42,751 nucleotides of DNA from Anabaena catenula FACHB-362 (GCF_014698735.1 NZ_JACJTQ010000044.1:1-42751), one strand, 5' to 3'. Shown: positions 33,230 to 42,557, numbered from the stretch's first letter. Notes: a model not told the origin generated them from the letters alone. Made by a program: numbers and translations.

Positions 33230-35035
33230 ATGAACATTAATTACAATCATCGTCATTTTATCACCAAAAGCGATAATCAAATTACCGTTGTCGAAGATAA
33301 ATTAAACATCTTCTACACAGATAATACACTTTATCAATCCTGGCAACCTTTACAGACCATTAAACCTTACAATGCCCTGAAGCAAATGGTTATTGACATT
33401 GAAACTTCAGGGCTGATTCCTAGTAAAGATAGAATTTTCGCTATTGGTTGTATGAATGAATTAGGCGAGTATTTTGTATTTATGGATGAAAATGAATCAA
33501 AATTACTCTGCCAATTTCTTTCCTATTTTCAGTCTATATCTCCTGATGTAGTTCTCACATACAACGGTACAGAATTTGATTTTCCATTTATCATTACTAG
33601 ATGTCTAATCAATAACATATCTCATCCATTTAATATTTCTCAGCAATCGAGAATTATCAAAACAGCACAGGTATTTGGCAAGCCTATGAATATTTCCGAA
33701 ATATTCATCAGCAACAGCCAACATATTGATGTTTATATTTGCGTCCTGAGATGGGATTTTGTCAATAAAGCATTATATCAACATTCCCTAAAAAGTGCAG
33801 TCATAGAAATGGGATTGCGAGAATCTGCTAGGTTAGTTTTAACTCCCCAAGAAATTCAACATTGTTGGGGTGAAGGTGCAGGTTCTCAAGGATGGGAAAA
33901 AATCAGAAAATACCTAATTTATGACTTGGAAGATACGAAATTAATTGCTGATAAATTAGTTCCTTCCTATTACTATGAATCGCTGATAGTACCAGGGATG
34001 AATTTACAACAACTATCGCTCACTGGTAATGGTACTAAATGGCAGCGAGTTTTAGAAAGACAATATCCAGGTTACAAACCAACTGCTGATCTGAAGTTGA
34101 AATTTGAGGGAGGACTGGTAATTTCTGTACCAGGTTTACATAAACATATCGCCAAAATTGATGTTTCCAGTCTGTATCCCAGCATTATGCTTAAATATGG
34201 TATTTGCTCCCGCAAGGATACGCAACGAGTGGGTTTAAGTATTCTCGATTATCTCACCAGGGAACGACTCAGACTCAAGGAATTAGGAAAAGCTGGAGAT
34301 TTAGCTGCTAAACAAGCTGAAGCGGCTCTCAAAGTGTTAATCAACTCGTTGTTTGGCTTTTATGGGACTTCTGGTGTTGGTTTTAACGATATGGAAGCTG
34401 CTGCACTGGTTACAGCTTATGGTAGACGGATTCTGCGATTCATGATTGATGTGATTGAAAAAGCGGGAGGTATCCAGGTTGAAAGTGATACTGATGGTGT
34501 GTTCTTCTCCCACTCTGAACCTCTGCTGATATTTGAAAAGCTGCAAAATGCTTTACCTACGGGTATCAAAATTGAGTTGGAAATTCTTGCTCAAGCGATG
34601 TTTGTTCCCTCTAGAGGAGCTAAGAATTATATTATCTGGCATGAAGATGGTAAAATTACTACTAAGGGTTCATGGCGGAAACGCGATCGTTCTCGTCTAG
34701 AAAAGGAGTTTCCTTTGAACTACCTGACACAATATCTTCTGTCAAAGGCTAAGGCAGAACAATATTACCAGGAATTAACAAAGGTTATTCGTTTTGGTGA
34801 TTTTCCTGTGGAACGGTTACAGGTTACTCGGAAAATTAAGAAGGGTGAAAAGGCTCTTTTGGTTCTGGGTAATACTGGGGATGTTGTGACGTTTTATCAA
34901 GGAATTATGGGGTTGACTAATTCTGAAGCCTATTCCAGTGGGTATTATTTGGAGTTGATAGCTAAAAAACGGGATGAGTTACTTTCGGTTGTTGAGCCTC
35001 AAGGTGATGTGGGAAAGCAGTTGAGTCTGTTTTGA
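33230..35035 (+). CDS. Compact family-B DNA polymerase with 3'-5' exonuclease and C-terminal clamp motif
   Basis: 601 aa. Exonuclease motifs are DIETSG (Asp56, Glu58), YNGTEFDFPF (Asp117) and YDLEDT (Tyr231, Asp235). Polymerase motif A is DVSSLYPSI (from Asp311), motif B is KVLINSLFGFYG (from Lys368) and motif C is SDTDGVFF (Asp420, Asp422). All catalytic residues are present. It is much shorter than E. coli Pol II (about 780 aa). The spacing between the exonuclease and motif A is short, and there is little of the usual N-terminal and thumb sequence. It ends VGKQLSLF, a perfect C-terminal clamp-binding motif. Inference: replicase or repair polymerase of the element, made processive by the neighbouring clamp and loader. 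There is no phi29-type TPR insert of note. Confidence 0.93.
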   Translation: MNINYNHRHFITKSDNQITVVEDKLNIFYTDNTLYQSWQPLQTIKPYNALKQMVIDIETSGLIPSKDRIFAIGCMNELGEYFVFMDENESKLLCQFLSYFQSISPDVVLTYNGTEFDFPFIITRCLINNISHPFNISQQSRIIKTAQVFGKPMNISEIFISNSQHIDVYICVLRWDFVNKALYQHSLKSAVIEMGLRESARLVLTPQEIQHCWGEGAGSQGWEKIRKYLIYDLEDTKLIADKLVPSYYYESLIVPGMNLQQLSLTGNGTKWQRVLERQYPGYKPTADLKLKFEGGLVISVPGLHKHIAKIDVSSLYPSIMLKYGICSRKDTQRVGLSILDYLTRERLRLKELGKAGDLAAKQAEAALKVLINSLFGFYGTSGVGFNDMEAAALVTAYGRRILRFMIDVIEKAGGIQVESDTDGVFFSHSEPLLIFEKLQNALPTGIKIELEILAQAMFVPSRGAKNYIIWHEDGKITTKGSWRKRDRSRLEKEFPLNYLTQYLLSKAKAEQYYQELTKVIRFGDFPVERLQVTRKIKKGEKALLVLGNTGDVVTFYQGIMGLTNSEAYSSGYYLELIAKKRDELLSVVEPQGDVGKQLSLF

Positions 35036-35152
35036 GGGAAGAAGTATGCAGGGTAAATCTTGCCAATTGCACTCATTTTGCCGAATGCAGTATGAGTACA
35101 TTGATACTTCCCCCAACGACTATATGTGCCTAGTGACTGCTCGCTACAACGA

Positions 35153-35629
35153 TTATGTTGTGCTACTTTCAGAGGCTTCAAGGTTTTGCTTCCATGTAGC
35201 ACATATCTCATCACTGATGGTTTTGGCAAAGGTTTTGATAACTAAAGTTGCCACAATCGCAGCTACAGCAGGAGCCAAACCCAGATTAGCAACTAAAACA
35301 GGAGCAAGAAATCCAGCAGCTTTTGCAGTACTGTCTTTCAAAGCTTCATTCAGTTTTTTTAAGGTTTCTCCATCATCAAATGGATCTTTGCACAAAAGCT
35401 CATAAGATGCAGCATTCAGGCGTTTGAATAGCCTTTGTCCAAAGTTCATCGTGTCTACATTGCCTCTGGTGATCTGATAGAGATTGAGATCGATGGAATC
35501 AAGAGAAGCGCTTCTTGTTTGACCTTCAATATCTTCACTAATGCCTTCGGCACACATCCCTAGATGTAGCATCAACTGATTATCGTCAAACTCTGCTAGT
35601 TTTTCCGTAAGACTATCAATTTGTGACAT
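35153..35629 (-). CDS. Small hydrophobic-tailed protein paired with the CHAT protein
   Basis: This 158-aa protein has a polar N-terminal 90 residues. A 40-residue Ala/Val/Leu-rich stretch follows (AGFLAPVLVANLGLAPAVAA and IVATLVIKTFAK) that could form one or two membrane or amphipathic helices, then a polar tail. It begins 46 bases after the CHAT gene on the same strand. Proteases of the CHAT/caspase class are often encoded next to their substrates, including membrane-attacking ones, so this could be a latent pore-former or effector. No family is recognised and no gasdermin feature can be claimed. It converges with the polymerase gene; the 117 bases between show no clear terminator. Confidence 0.6.
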   Translation of the reverse strand: MSQIDSLTEKLAEFDDNQLMLHLGMCAEGISEDIEGQTRSASLDSIDLNLYQITRGNVDTMNFGQRLFKRLNAASYELLCKDPFDDGETLKKLNEALKDSTAKAAGFLAPVLVANLGLAPAVAAIVATLVIKTFAKTISDEICATWKQNLEASESSTT

Positions 35630-35674
35630 ATAAAATTTACCTGTTTTGAATCTGTAATGTACTTGAATGAAAGT

Positions 35675-38569
35675 TTAATTTTTTACTCTTCCTTCTGGAT
35701 CAGCGTAAAGAGTGTAAGCTAACCAAGTTGAATTATAAGGGGCAGCCTGTCGTATTTCTTCCCGTGCTTGACGGAAAGATTCTGCGATTGTCTTATTGTC
35801 TTTCAAAAGTGCCGTATAAAAAGACTTAGTAAACTGAAGGGCTAGTTTATCGCTCACTTCCCACATAGCACCAATAAAAGCTCCAGCTTGGGCTTTAAGC
35901 ACTCTCTCTGCCCATCCACCTAAACCTGTAAAGCTAAACTCTGCACGTCCTCCATGACAAGCATTAATGAAAATTAATGGACGCTGACGCTTTCCTCCAA
36001 AACGGACTCGGATATCTGAAGGATACAATGAACCATCGGATAATTTAATTGCAGAATCATTGGGTGAAGTTGAATCAAATAATCCATGACAGGCAAAGTG
36101 CATAATTGATAAGTCTTCATTTTTCAGACTATCCAATACCTGAGTTGGAGTGCTGAAAGAGGCTAGAGAAGTAATATTAGGGCTTAGACTAGAAAGCTGT
36201 TCTAGAAAAGCAATTTCCTCCTGTAAAGATGGCAAATTTTCTTGTTTTGGAGCTATCGGTCTTGCAGTTTTAATATGAAACTCACCTACTGTTCCTGCTC
36301 CTGATAACCATCGGGCAATCGAAAACTGCTGACACCAAAATAGGTCGTCCTCCCGTTCACCCTCATCATTCTCTCGGAAAGGCTTGATCATTTCCCAAGG
36401 AATCCACGGTTCATCGGAATTAATTAAAATAGACTTCACACGGGGCTTGAATTTCCAGTATTCCTGTTTGAGTTTTTCTGGGATTAATTCTTCCCATAAA
36501 TCATTCCCCTCTGCTTCTATACGCTTCTCAGCCAATACCCTATCTTCAGCAGTTGTTGGCATTGTTCTAGCATATTGATTCATCTTTTTATAGACTGCTT
36601 GCATTTTCTCTAAAGGTGAACCTTGAAGGGTTACTTTCCCAACCTTAGTACGGCGATAGCCAATTTCTTCTTTCACTGAATGTAAGAAGAAGGAGAGCGT
36701 ACAGCCATCATCGTCTAGTTCTATAAACAATTCCAAATCTTGGGGAGGAACAGTTAGCGAAGTTTTTAACTCAATATCAATTGGTTTATCAGGTTGACTA
36801 ACTTCTGTGGTTACAGGCTGTTCTGAGACTAAGATGTTACGAATAGCTTTTCCAATAGGCTTTCCATTTTGATAGAACTGAACTTTGATTTTTTGTTGTC
36901 CTAGTTTTCGCGGAATCAGAACAAATCTCACACTTGAGTCATCATCTCGTTCAACCTGCATAATTTGAGTATTATTACCTTCAAGATCGAATCCTGAATA
37001 GCTTAATACAACTTCAACTTCTGGCAAGTTGTCAGTTTCAGTTTCCTGAAGAAATAACACACCGTATATAGGTTCGGGTTGGTCTTCAGGCTTATCGAGT
37101 AGTAATTCAATGGTTAAACTAAATCTTTGATTAAGGATAGTTTTGTCAGGACAATCAAGGTTTGGATATCTTATGAGGTTCTGAGGAGTAGTATTCACCT
37201 GGGTGTTAGGGTCAGGGGAGAATTGAGGGAATTCTGCTATATCTGATCGCGTTAACTGTTCAACATCATATTCTTCAACATCATATTGACGGAATTTTGC
37301 TGATCGCGTTAACTTTTCAACATCATATTCTTCAACATCATATTCTTCAACATCATATTCAGGAGAATTCTGTAACTCTTCAAAAACATCTCCAAGAACA
37401 TCTCCAACACCATATTCAGGAGGAGGTGATGGTATTGGTACTGGCGGTAATCCCTCGATCATATTTGGCTTCCACCATCTATCATCGCCAAACAGGAGTC
37501 TCTCAGTACCTTCAAGTATACTTAAGGTTTCGCTTAAAAGAGTTGAGATTGATAGAGTATGAAACTGGCCTTCTAGTTCCTGAATCTTTGCACCATCAAT
37601 CTGTTCTCTAAACCAATGATTATTAAATTCTTGAATATCTTTACTAATACTAATATCTTCAACAATCTCTTTTACAATCATGAAAGCTCTTTCTGTTACT
37701 CTCCTAGCTGAGTTCTTCGGTAGGTATGGAGCTAGAGCCATAAGAGATCTTGCTTTACAAGGTTGAGCAGGAACTTCTTCAATGGTTTCTAGTAGTCTTT
37801 CAAAAACTTGAGATTGTTGTTCTCCTTCCAAATAATAGTAAAGTAACACCAGGATCTTAGCCCTAGCACGTGGAACACCACAAAACTGTCTATCTATTTC
37901 CTCATTTTTTGTGGCTCGGTGAGGAGCAGCATTATGAGACTTGGAAAACTGTTCTAAAACCTTGTTAAGCTCAGTGAGTGCATGAATACGGTTATTCCTT
38001 GCGTCACTATCATTAATTTCATAAGCAATTACCAAAACTTCCTGGAGTAAGTTGGGAGACAATTGTGGGATTATTGCTACTAACAACTTTGTACAGGCAT
38101 GATAACTTTTGCTAGAAATAAGTTCTTTGGCTATTGCCAAAACTTCCTGGAGTAAGTCGGGAGACAATTGTGGGATTATTGCTACTAAAAACTCTGCACA
38201 GGTATCATACCTTTTGGTAGAAATAAGTTCTCTGGCTACTCCTAAAGCTTTCGGCATTAAATCAGGAGTGAGCCGCGAATTGAAGGTAGCCATAGCACTA
38301 GCGCGTGACTTCGGTTGACTAATGCTACTAGCTATTTTAAGAGCTTCTAATATCTGATCCGCATTTAAACGAGAACTTAACTTTGATAATGCAAAAGCAG
38401 ATGCCCCTGAGTTACTAATTTCAGCAACTATTTTTAGTGCTTCTGAGAGTAAATTAGGCGTTGTTAGATCAGGAACTAAATTTACTAGTTTTTGTGCACG
38501 TTTAGATGGATTTCCAAGCTGATTAATACTAGCCAGAGCATCAAAAATATCTTCTTCTGAATTCGGCAT
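35675..38569 (-). CDS. Large CHAT-domain (caspase-like) protein with N-terminal helical repeats
   Basis: 964 aa from the ATG at 38569. Residues 1 to about 200 are helical repeats of about 35-40 residues (SPDLLQEVLAIAKEL type). An acidic linker at about 395-450 has repeated EYDVE units. A beta-sandwich-like domain lies near 460-580. The C-terminal CHAT protease has its dyad in MHFACHG (His828) and INACHGG (Cys871), then GAFIGAMWEVSD and the typical end YTLYADPEG. CHAT proteases are caspase/separase relatives seen in bacterial immunity and regulated cell death. The repeats are a likely sensor. Upstream on the same strand is a ferredoxin gene; downstream is a small hydrophobic protein. Substrate unknown. 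Confidence 0.9.
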   Translation of the reverse strand: MPNSEEDIFDALASINQLGNPSKRAQKLVNLVPDLTTPNLLSEALKIVAEISNSGASAFALSKLSSRLNADQILEALKIASSISQPKSRASAMATFNSRLTPDLMPKALGVARELISTKRYDTCAEFLVAIIPQLSPDLLQEVLAIAKELISSKSYHACTKLLVAIIPQLSPNLLQEVLVIAYEINDSDARNNRIHALTELNKVLEQFSKSHNAAPHRATKNEEIDRQFCGVPRARAKILVLLYYYLEGEQQSQVFERLLETIEEVPAQPCKARSLMALAPYLPKNSARRVTERAFMIVKEIVEDISISKDIQEFNNHWFREQIDGAKIQELEGQFHTLSISTLLSETLSILEGTERLLFGDDRWWKPNMIEGLPPVPIPSPPPEYGVGDVLGDVFEELQNSPEYDVEEYDVEEYDVEKLTRSAKFRQYDVEEYDVEQLTRSDIAEFPQFSPDPNTQVNTTPQNLIRYPNLDCPDKTILNQRFSLTIELLLDKPEDQPEPIYGVLFLQETETDNLPEVEVVLSYSGFDLEGNNTQIMQVERDDDSSVRFVLIPRKLGQQKIKVQFYQNGKPIGKAIRNILVSEQPVTTEVSQPDKPIDIELKTSLTVPPQDLELFIELDDDGCTLSFFLHSVKEEIGYRRTKVGKVTLQGSPLEKMQAVYKKMNQYARTMPTTAEDRVLAEKRIEAEGNDLWEELIPEKLKQEYWKFKPRVKSILINSDEPWIPWEMIKPFRENDEGEREDDLFWCQQFSIARWLSGAGTVGEFHIKTARPIAPKQENLPSLQEEIAFLEQLSSLSPNITSLASFSTPTQVLDSLKNEDLSIMHFACHGLFDSTSPNDSAIKLSDGSLYPSDIRVRFGGKRQRPLIFINACHGGRAEFSFTGLGGWAERVLKAQAGAFIGAMWEVSDKLALQFTKSFYTALLKDNKTIAESFRQAREEIRQAAPYNSTWLAYTLYADPEGRVKN
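37236..37362 (-). repeat. Low-order repeats coding EYDVE in the CHAT gene linker
   Basis: 15-bp units of the ATATTCTTCAACATC type (on the + strand) occur in two clusters, each preceded by a TGATCGCGTTAAC block. Together they encode repeated YDVEEYDVE segments. The count probably varies between strains. Confidence 0.75.
38036..38245 (-). repeat. Two tandem 105-bp units in the CHAT sensor region
   Basis: Units 38036-38140 and 38141-38245 are strongly similar and each codes a 35-residue helical repeat containing LVAIIPQLSP. Recent unit duplication in the sensor domain. Confidence 0.8.
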
Positions 38570-38629
38570 ATAATTTAAATACAAAGTACTAATTTTTGTG
38601 GTTTACGTAACTCATTCTTTACCTATTTA

Positions 38630-39106
<477 letters not shown>

Positions 39107-39318
39107 TCATTGTTTAAAAAATTTTGATACTGGATACTGTTGGGGAAATATTACTTAACAATATTAATGTTTTTATAAACTTGTCTTCACTGCATTTGAA
39201 GTCCCTAAAGCATTGCACAACAGTGCCATTTCGTTAACTTCCTACTTTCCCGTGCAGACAAAATTATAGTGTGTCTAGAGCTTACGCTCATGTACGACAA
39301 TTGTATTACCGTACTACC

Positions 39319-40284
39319 ATGCCAACATACTTATACTGTGGTGAAAACGAATTCTTTCTAAATCGCACCATCAAACAACTAAAAACCCACACTCTAGATC
39401 AACAATGGTCAAACTTCAACTATACAGAATACCCCCCAGAATCTAAAGAAACCATTCCTCAAGCATTATCCGATATCATGACACCACCAGTTGGAAGTGG
39501 AAGAAGATTAGTACATTTGCCCAACAGCACATTACTGGGAATTTGTTCAAAAGAAATTTTGTTGCAGTTGGAGTCCATTCTCCCCAAAATTCCCTCAACA
39601 AATACCCTCCTGATCACCAACACTCACAAACCTGACGCAAGAAATAAATCAGTTAAACTCCTACTGGAATACTCACAGGTACAGGAATTTTCTCTCATTC
39701 CCCAATGGCAAACCCAAGCATTAATAGAGCAAGTTCGTACTTTAGCTGACGAAGTAGGTGTAACACTCACCACTGATGCCTACACAGTATTGATTGATTA
39801 CACAGGCAATCATACACGACTGATATTCACCGAACTAGAAAAGCTCAAAACTTATGCTTTGGGTAAAACAGTTAATGGGGATATGGTGAAAGAATTAGTC
39901 TCAGAAAGTGCTGCTAATAGCTTACAACTAGCCAACGCCATTCGCTTGGGTAACATTGCTCAAGCATTGGAATTTGGCGATCGCTTAATTAACTGTAACG
40001 AACCAGCTTTAAAAATTACCGCTACCCTGACTACTACCTTTCGCACTTGGCTAACCGTCAAACAGATGATCATCACCGGGTGTCAAGACGACAATAAAAT
40101 AGCCCAATTTGCAGACTTGAAAAATCCCAAACGCTTGTATTACATCCGCCAAGAGGTTGCTAATTGTTGTGTAAACAAGCTGAAAAATAGTTTGAAAATG
40201 CTGTTGGAACTAGAGCTAATGCTGAAGTCTGGTGTAGATGAAAAACTCGCATTGCAAACTCAAATTATCAAACTTTGCTCGTAG
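39319..40284 (+). CDS. holA: DNA polymerase III delta subunit (clamp-loader wrench)
   Basis: 321 aa from the ATG at 39319 (MPTYLYCGENEFFLNRTI), preferred over an in-frame GTG at 39271. It shows the HolA pattern: an N-terminal YLYxGxxxFxxxR-type start, degenerate ATPase fold without a Walker A, LIFTELEKLKTYA (the N-E-L-x-KL-x-x-Y motif family), and the C-terminal collar with ALEFGDRLINCNEPALKITATLT and KLKNSLKMLLELELMLKSG. Delta opens the DnaN ring during loading. It is followed 117 bases later by holB, so the element carries both partner subunits side by side. A HIP1 site lies at about 39977. Confidence 0.9.
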   Translation: MPTYLYCGENEFFLNRTIKQLKTHTLDQQWSNFNYTEYPPESKETIPQALSDIMTPPVGSGRRLVHLPNSTLLGICSKEILLQLESILPKIPSTNTLLITNTHKPDARNKSVKLLLEYSQVQEFSLIPQWQTQALIEQVRTLADEVGVTLTTDAYTVLIDYTGNHTRLIFTELEKLKTYALGKTVNGDMVKELVSESAANSLQLANAIRLGNIAQALEFGDRLINCNEPALKITATLTTTFRTWLTVKQMIITGCQDDNKIAQFADLKNPKRLYYIRQEVANCCVNKLKNSLKMLLELELMLKSGVDEKLALQTQIIKLCS

Positions 40285-40369
40285 GTACTACTTCTTGCAA
40301 ATGCAATCAACACCTCGGAAATTTAACCTAAAATGCTCCGGTTGTTGGAAGGCTATTAAATTTCTGGAG

Positions 40370-40405
40370 ATGTCTAATCAACCATTTCAAATACTCAAAA
40401 AATGA
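40370..40405 (+). CDS. 11-codon leader ORF overlapping the holB start
   Basis: ATG TCT ... AAA AAA TGA encodes MSNQPFQILKK, and its TGA overlaps the holB ATG as ATGA. GGAG abuts the ATG, so initiation would be weak. The same string TGGAGATGTCTAAT, one base changed, surrounds the VirB2-like start at 98-109 (CGGAGATGTCTATT). It may be a coupling leader or simply the edge of a dispersed repeat. Confidence 0.25.
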   Translation: MSNQPFQILKK

Positions 40406-41397
40406 AACAACTTGATCTACTTCATCTCACAACAGACCTTTCTGTTTGTGAACCTTCTCAAAGTATAGATTCCGAATCTACACAGCCAATTGCAGAAAAC
40501 TGGCAGTTATCAAAAATCATTGGTCAAAATTTAGCAGTATCTTTACTCAAAGGTGCAATTACACACAACCGAATTGTCCCCGCTTATTTGTTTGCTGGAG
40601 CAGAGGGAGTAGGAAAATCATTAGCTGCTAAATGCTTTATCGCTGAAATTTTCAACATCCAAAACCTAGCTAACTGTCCTGATATTTTATGGGTTGAACC
40701 AACATACCTACACCAAAAACAGTTATTAAGTGAAAGTGAAATAGCAGCTTCTGGGGTAATGCGAAAATCTCCATCCCAAATTAGAACTGAGCAGATTCGA
40801 GAAATCACCCAATTTCTGGCTACCTCTCCTCTAATTGCACCTTACAAAATTGTCGTGGTAGAAAATGCTGAAAGAATGCCACCCACTGCTGCTAATGCAC
40901 TGCTGAAAACCTTGGAAGAGCCAATATCCGCCACAATTATCCTCATTTCATCCCAACCCCAAAGGTTACTGGCTACAATTACCAGCCGTTGTCAACTGAT
41001 TCCTTTCCAGCGACTAAACAACGCCCAAATGACCACAGTTTTAGAAAATGTGGGACGTTCTGAAATTCTCAATCACCCAAATGTTATACAGTTTGCGGGT
41101 GGTTCTCCAGGGTATGCGATCGCTTACCATGATCAACTCCAATCTATCCCACAATCAATTTTGCAACAACTAATTCAACCACCTAGCAATCTGTTAACAG
41201 CGTTAAGTATCGCCAAAGATATTGAAGTGCAATTAGATTTTCATCAACAACTATGGTTGATAGATTACCTGCAACATTGCTGGAAGGAATTTCTCAGTGT
41301 TCAAAATTGGCTGTTGAAATTGGAAGATGCCAAAAACTCTCTGTTGAAAATGGCCTCTCCTCGATTGGTATGGGAAGTTTTATTATTTCCTGACTAA
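40402..41397 (+). CDS. holB: DNA polymerase III delta-prime subunit
   Basis: 331 aa. After a 36-residue N-terminal extension comes IIGQNLAVSLLKGAI, Walker A GAEGVGKS (66-73), a cyanobacterial-type segment PDILWVEPTYLHQKQLL...SPSQIRTEQIREI, Walker-B-like VVVENAERM (151-159), ANALLKTLEEP and SRC (195-197). The four-cysteine zinc module of DnaX is missing, which separates it from gamma/tau. It is the stator of the clamp loader with DnaX and HolA. Sequence style resembles chromosomal cyanobacterial HolB, so it may derive from the host gene (inference). Confidence 0.9.
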   Translation: MKQLDLLHLTTDLSVCEPSQSIDSESTQPIAENWQLSKIIGQNLAVSLLKGAITHNRIVPAYLFAGAEGVGKSLAAKCFIAEIFNIQNLANCPDILWVEPTYLHQKQLLSESEIAASGVMRKSPSQIRTEQIREITQFLATSPLIAPYKIVVVENAERMPPTAANALLKTLEEPISATIILISSQPQRLLATITSRCQLIPFQRLNNAQMTTVLENVGRSEILNHPNVIQFAGGSPGYAIAYHDQLQSIPQSILQQLIQPPSNLLTALSIAKDIEVQLDFHQQLWLIDYLQHCWKEFLSVQNWLLKLEDAKNSLLKMASPRLVWEVLLFPD

Positions 41398-41517
41398 CAC
41401 CAAAAACTACATTTTTAACGCAATCTGTCTAAACATCATCAAAGATACCAAACAACATTTTTGGACAAAAGGATTGCGCTATGCGCTCTTGTGGTGAACT
41501 AAATCAAACAAAAAACC

Positions 41518-42513
41518 ATGAGTGCCATTATCAATAATTACCGTCAATTGGATGTAGCATTTCTCCTGCTCAACGACTTGACAACAAGACTCCGTACGGC
41601 TGGGGCAAGAATCTCAGTTAGAAAAGTGGGAAATTTCCACAGAATCACTGTTTTAAAAGAACCCACTGTAGCCAGTATTGAGCAAATTCTTGGTGACACA
41701 AGCGGGGATACAGAAACGCCTAACCTCAGGAGTAGTGATGCAATTACTTCACCCTCTGAAATCACTCCGTCACCAGATGAAACTTTTAGTGAAGCTGGTA
41801 GTAATACATTACCTACCGTAAACGAAGATATTGAGGAGAACTCAGTAGTTGAGGCGAACTGCTTGCAGCAGCGCTTCGCTATCGCTCAAACATCATCTGA
41901 ATCTATTACACCACCAGATGATACTCCTAGTGAAGATGGTGCTAATACAGTACCTACCGTAAACGAAGAGATTGAGGATAATTCAGTAGTGGATGCGTTC
42001 GCTCAAACATCACCTGAATTTATTACACCACCAGATGATACTCCTGGTGAAGATAGTGGTAATACAGTACCTACCGTAAACGAAGAGATTGAGGATAATT
42101 TAGTAGTTGAGGCGATCACACAAAAGACACTGCCAGAAGAGATCGCTCTACCCGAATCATCTGAATCTATTACACCACCAGATGAAACTCCTAGTGAAGC
42201 TAGTAGCGATACTGTAACTGTGGTGAGTGAAGATATTGATCATAGCAGTGACAGCAATGATATTATTCCCTGCGACACAGCAGAACTAATCACCGATTCA
42301 ACTGATTCTCCTACACCTGATCACTCTTCCTCAGAAGTAACAAATATTCCCGATTCTCCAGAATTAGCAAGTTTGGAAGATTTACAAACCCTAACTTTAA
42401 AAAGACTAAGGGAGTTAGCCAAATTGCACAAAATCCCTGGTTTCTCTCGCATGAAAGAAGAGAAATTAGTAACCAAATTGCATGGTTTAGCAACCAAAGA
42501 ACAAATTTTGTAA
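41518..42513 (+). CDS. Acidic repeat protein with SAP/Rho-N-like C-terminus
   Basis: 331 aa. Residues 1-60 form a small basic alpha/beta domain (NYRQLDVAFLLLNDLTTRLR...HRITVLKEP). Residues 75-245 contain four acidic repeats of about 40 residues built on SITPPDDTPSEDGANTVPTV and EEIEDNSVV. Residues 290-331 (LEDLQTLTLKRLRELAKLHKIPGFSRMKEEKLVTKL) resemble a SAP or Rho N-terminal helix-extension-helix that binds nucleic acid. A 24-bp in-frame insertion at 41858-41881 splits a HIP1 site in the first repeat. It follows holB by 120 bases and ends at a strong terminator, so it may close the replisome operon. Possibly a DNA-binding accessory; no named family. Confidence 0.65.
   Translation: MSAIINNYRQLDVAFLLLNDLTTRLRTAGARISVRKVGNFHRITVLKEPTVASIEQILGDTSGDTETPNLRSSDAITSPSEITPSPDETFSEAGSNTLPTVNEDIEENSVVEANCLQQRFAIAQTSSESITPPDDTPSEDGANTVPTVNEEIEDNSVVDAFAQTSPEFITPPDDTPGEDSGNTVPTVNEEIEDNLVVEAITQKTLPEEIALPESSESITPPDETPSEASSDTVTVVSEDIDHSSDSNDIIPCDTAELITDSTDSPTPDHSSSEVTNIPDSPELASLEDLQTLTLKRLRELAKLHKIPGFSRMKEEKLVTKLHGLATKEQIL
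41755..42250 (+). repeat. Four imperfect tandem coding repeats
   Basis: Units start near 41755, 41897, 42011 and 42155. Each has a core like CACCAGATGATACTCCTAGT followed by ACCTACCGTAAACGAAGA in the first three. They encode acidic Pro/Thr/Glu-rich repeats. Confidence 0.75.
41858..41881 (+). repeat. 24-bp small dispersed repeat inserted in a HIP1 site, in frame
   Basis: The sequence reads GCGA, then 24 bases beginning ACTGCTTGCAGCAGCGC, then TCGC. Removing the 24 bases restores GCGATCGC, and the parallel units have GCGTTCGC (about 41995) and GCGATCAC (about 42112) at this place. It adds eight codons without breaking the frame. Confidence 0.75.
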
Positions 42514-42521
42514 TAGTCATC

Positions 42522-42557
42522 AACCTCAAATCTCTAGTAGATTTGGGGTTATTTTTT
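42522..42557 (+). terminator. Rho-independent terminator after the repeat-protein gene
   Basis: AACCTCAAATCT / AGATTTGGGGTT forms a 12-bp stem with one mismatch or G-T pair and the loop CTAGT, followed directly by ATTTTTT. It lies 9 bases after the stop codon and is the clearest intrinsic terminator in the window. Confidence 0.85.

Noticed and set aside
34005-34025. Internal QQLSLTG in PolB as a clamp motif
   Set aside because: It lacks the final LF pair and lies in the linker before motif A; only the C-terminal QLSLF fits.
35153-35629. Bacterial gasdermin
   Set aside because: Too short, and no gasdermin N-terminal features; only a hydrophobic segment and neighbouring protease support a membrane-active role.
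37236-37362. CRISPR-like array
   Set aside because: The repeats are 15-bp coding units without unique spacers, within the CHAT gene frame.
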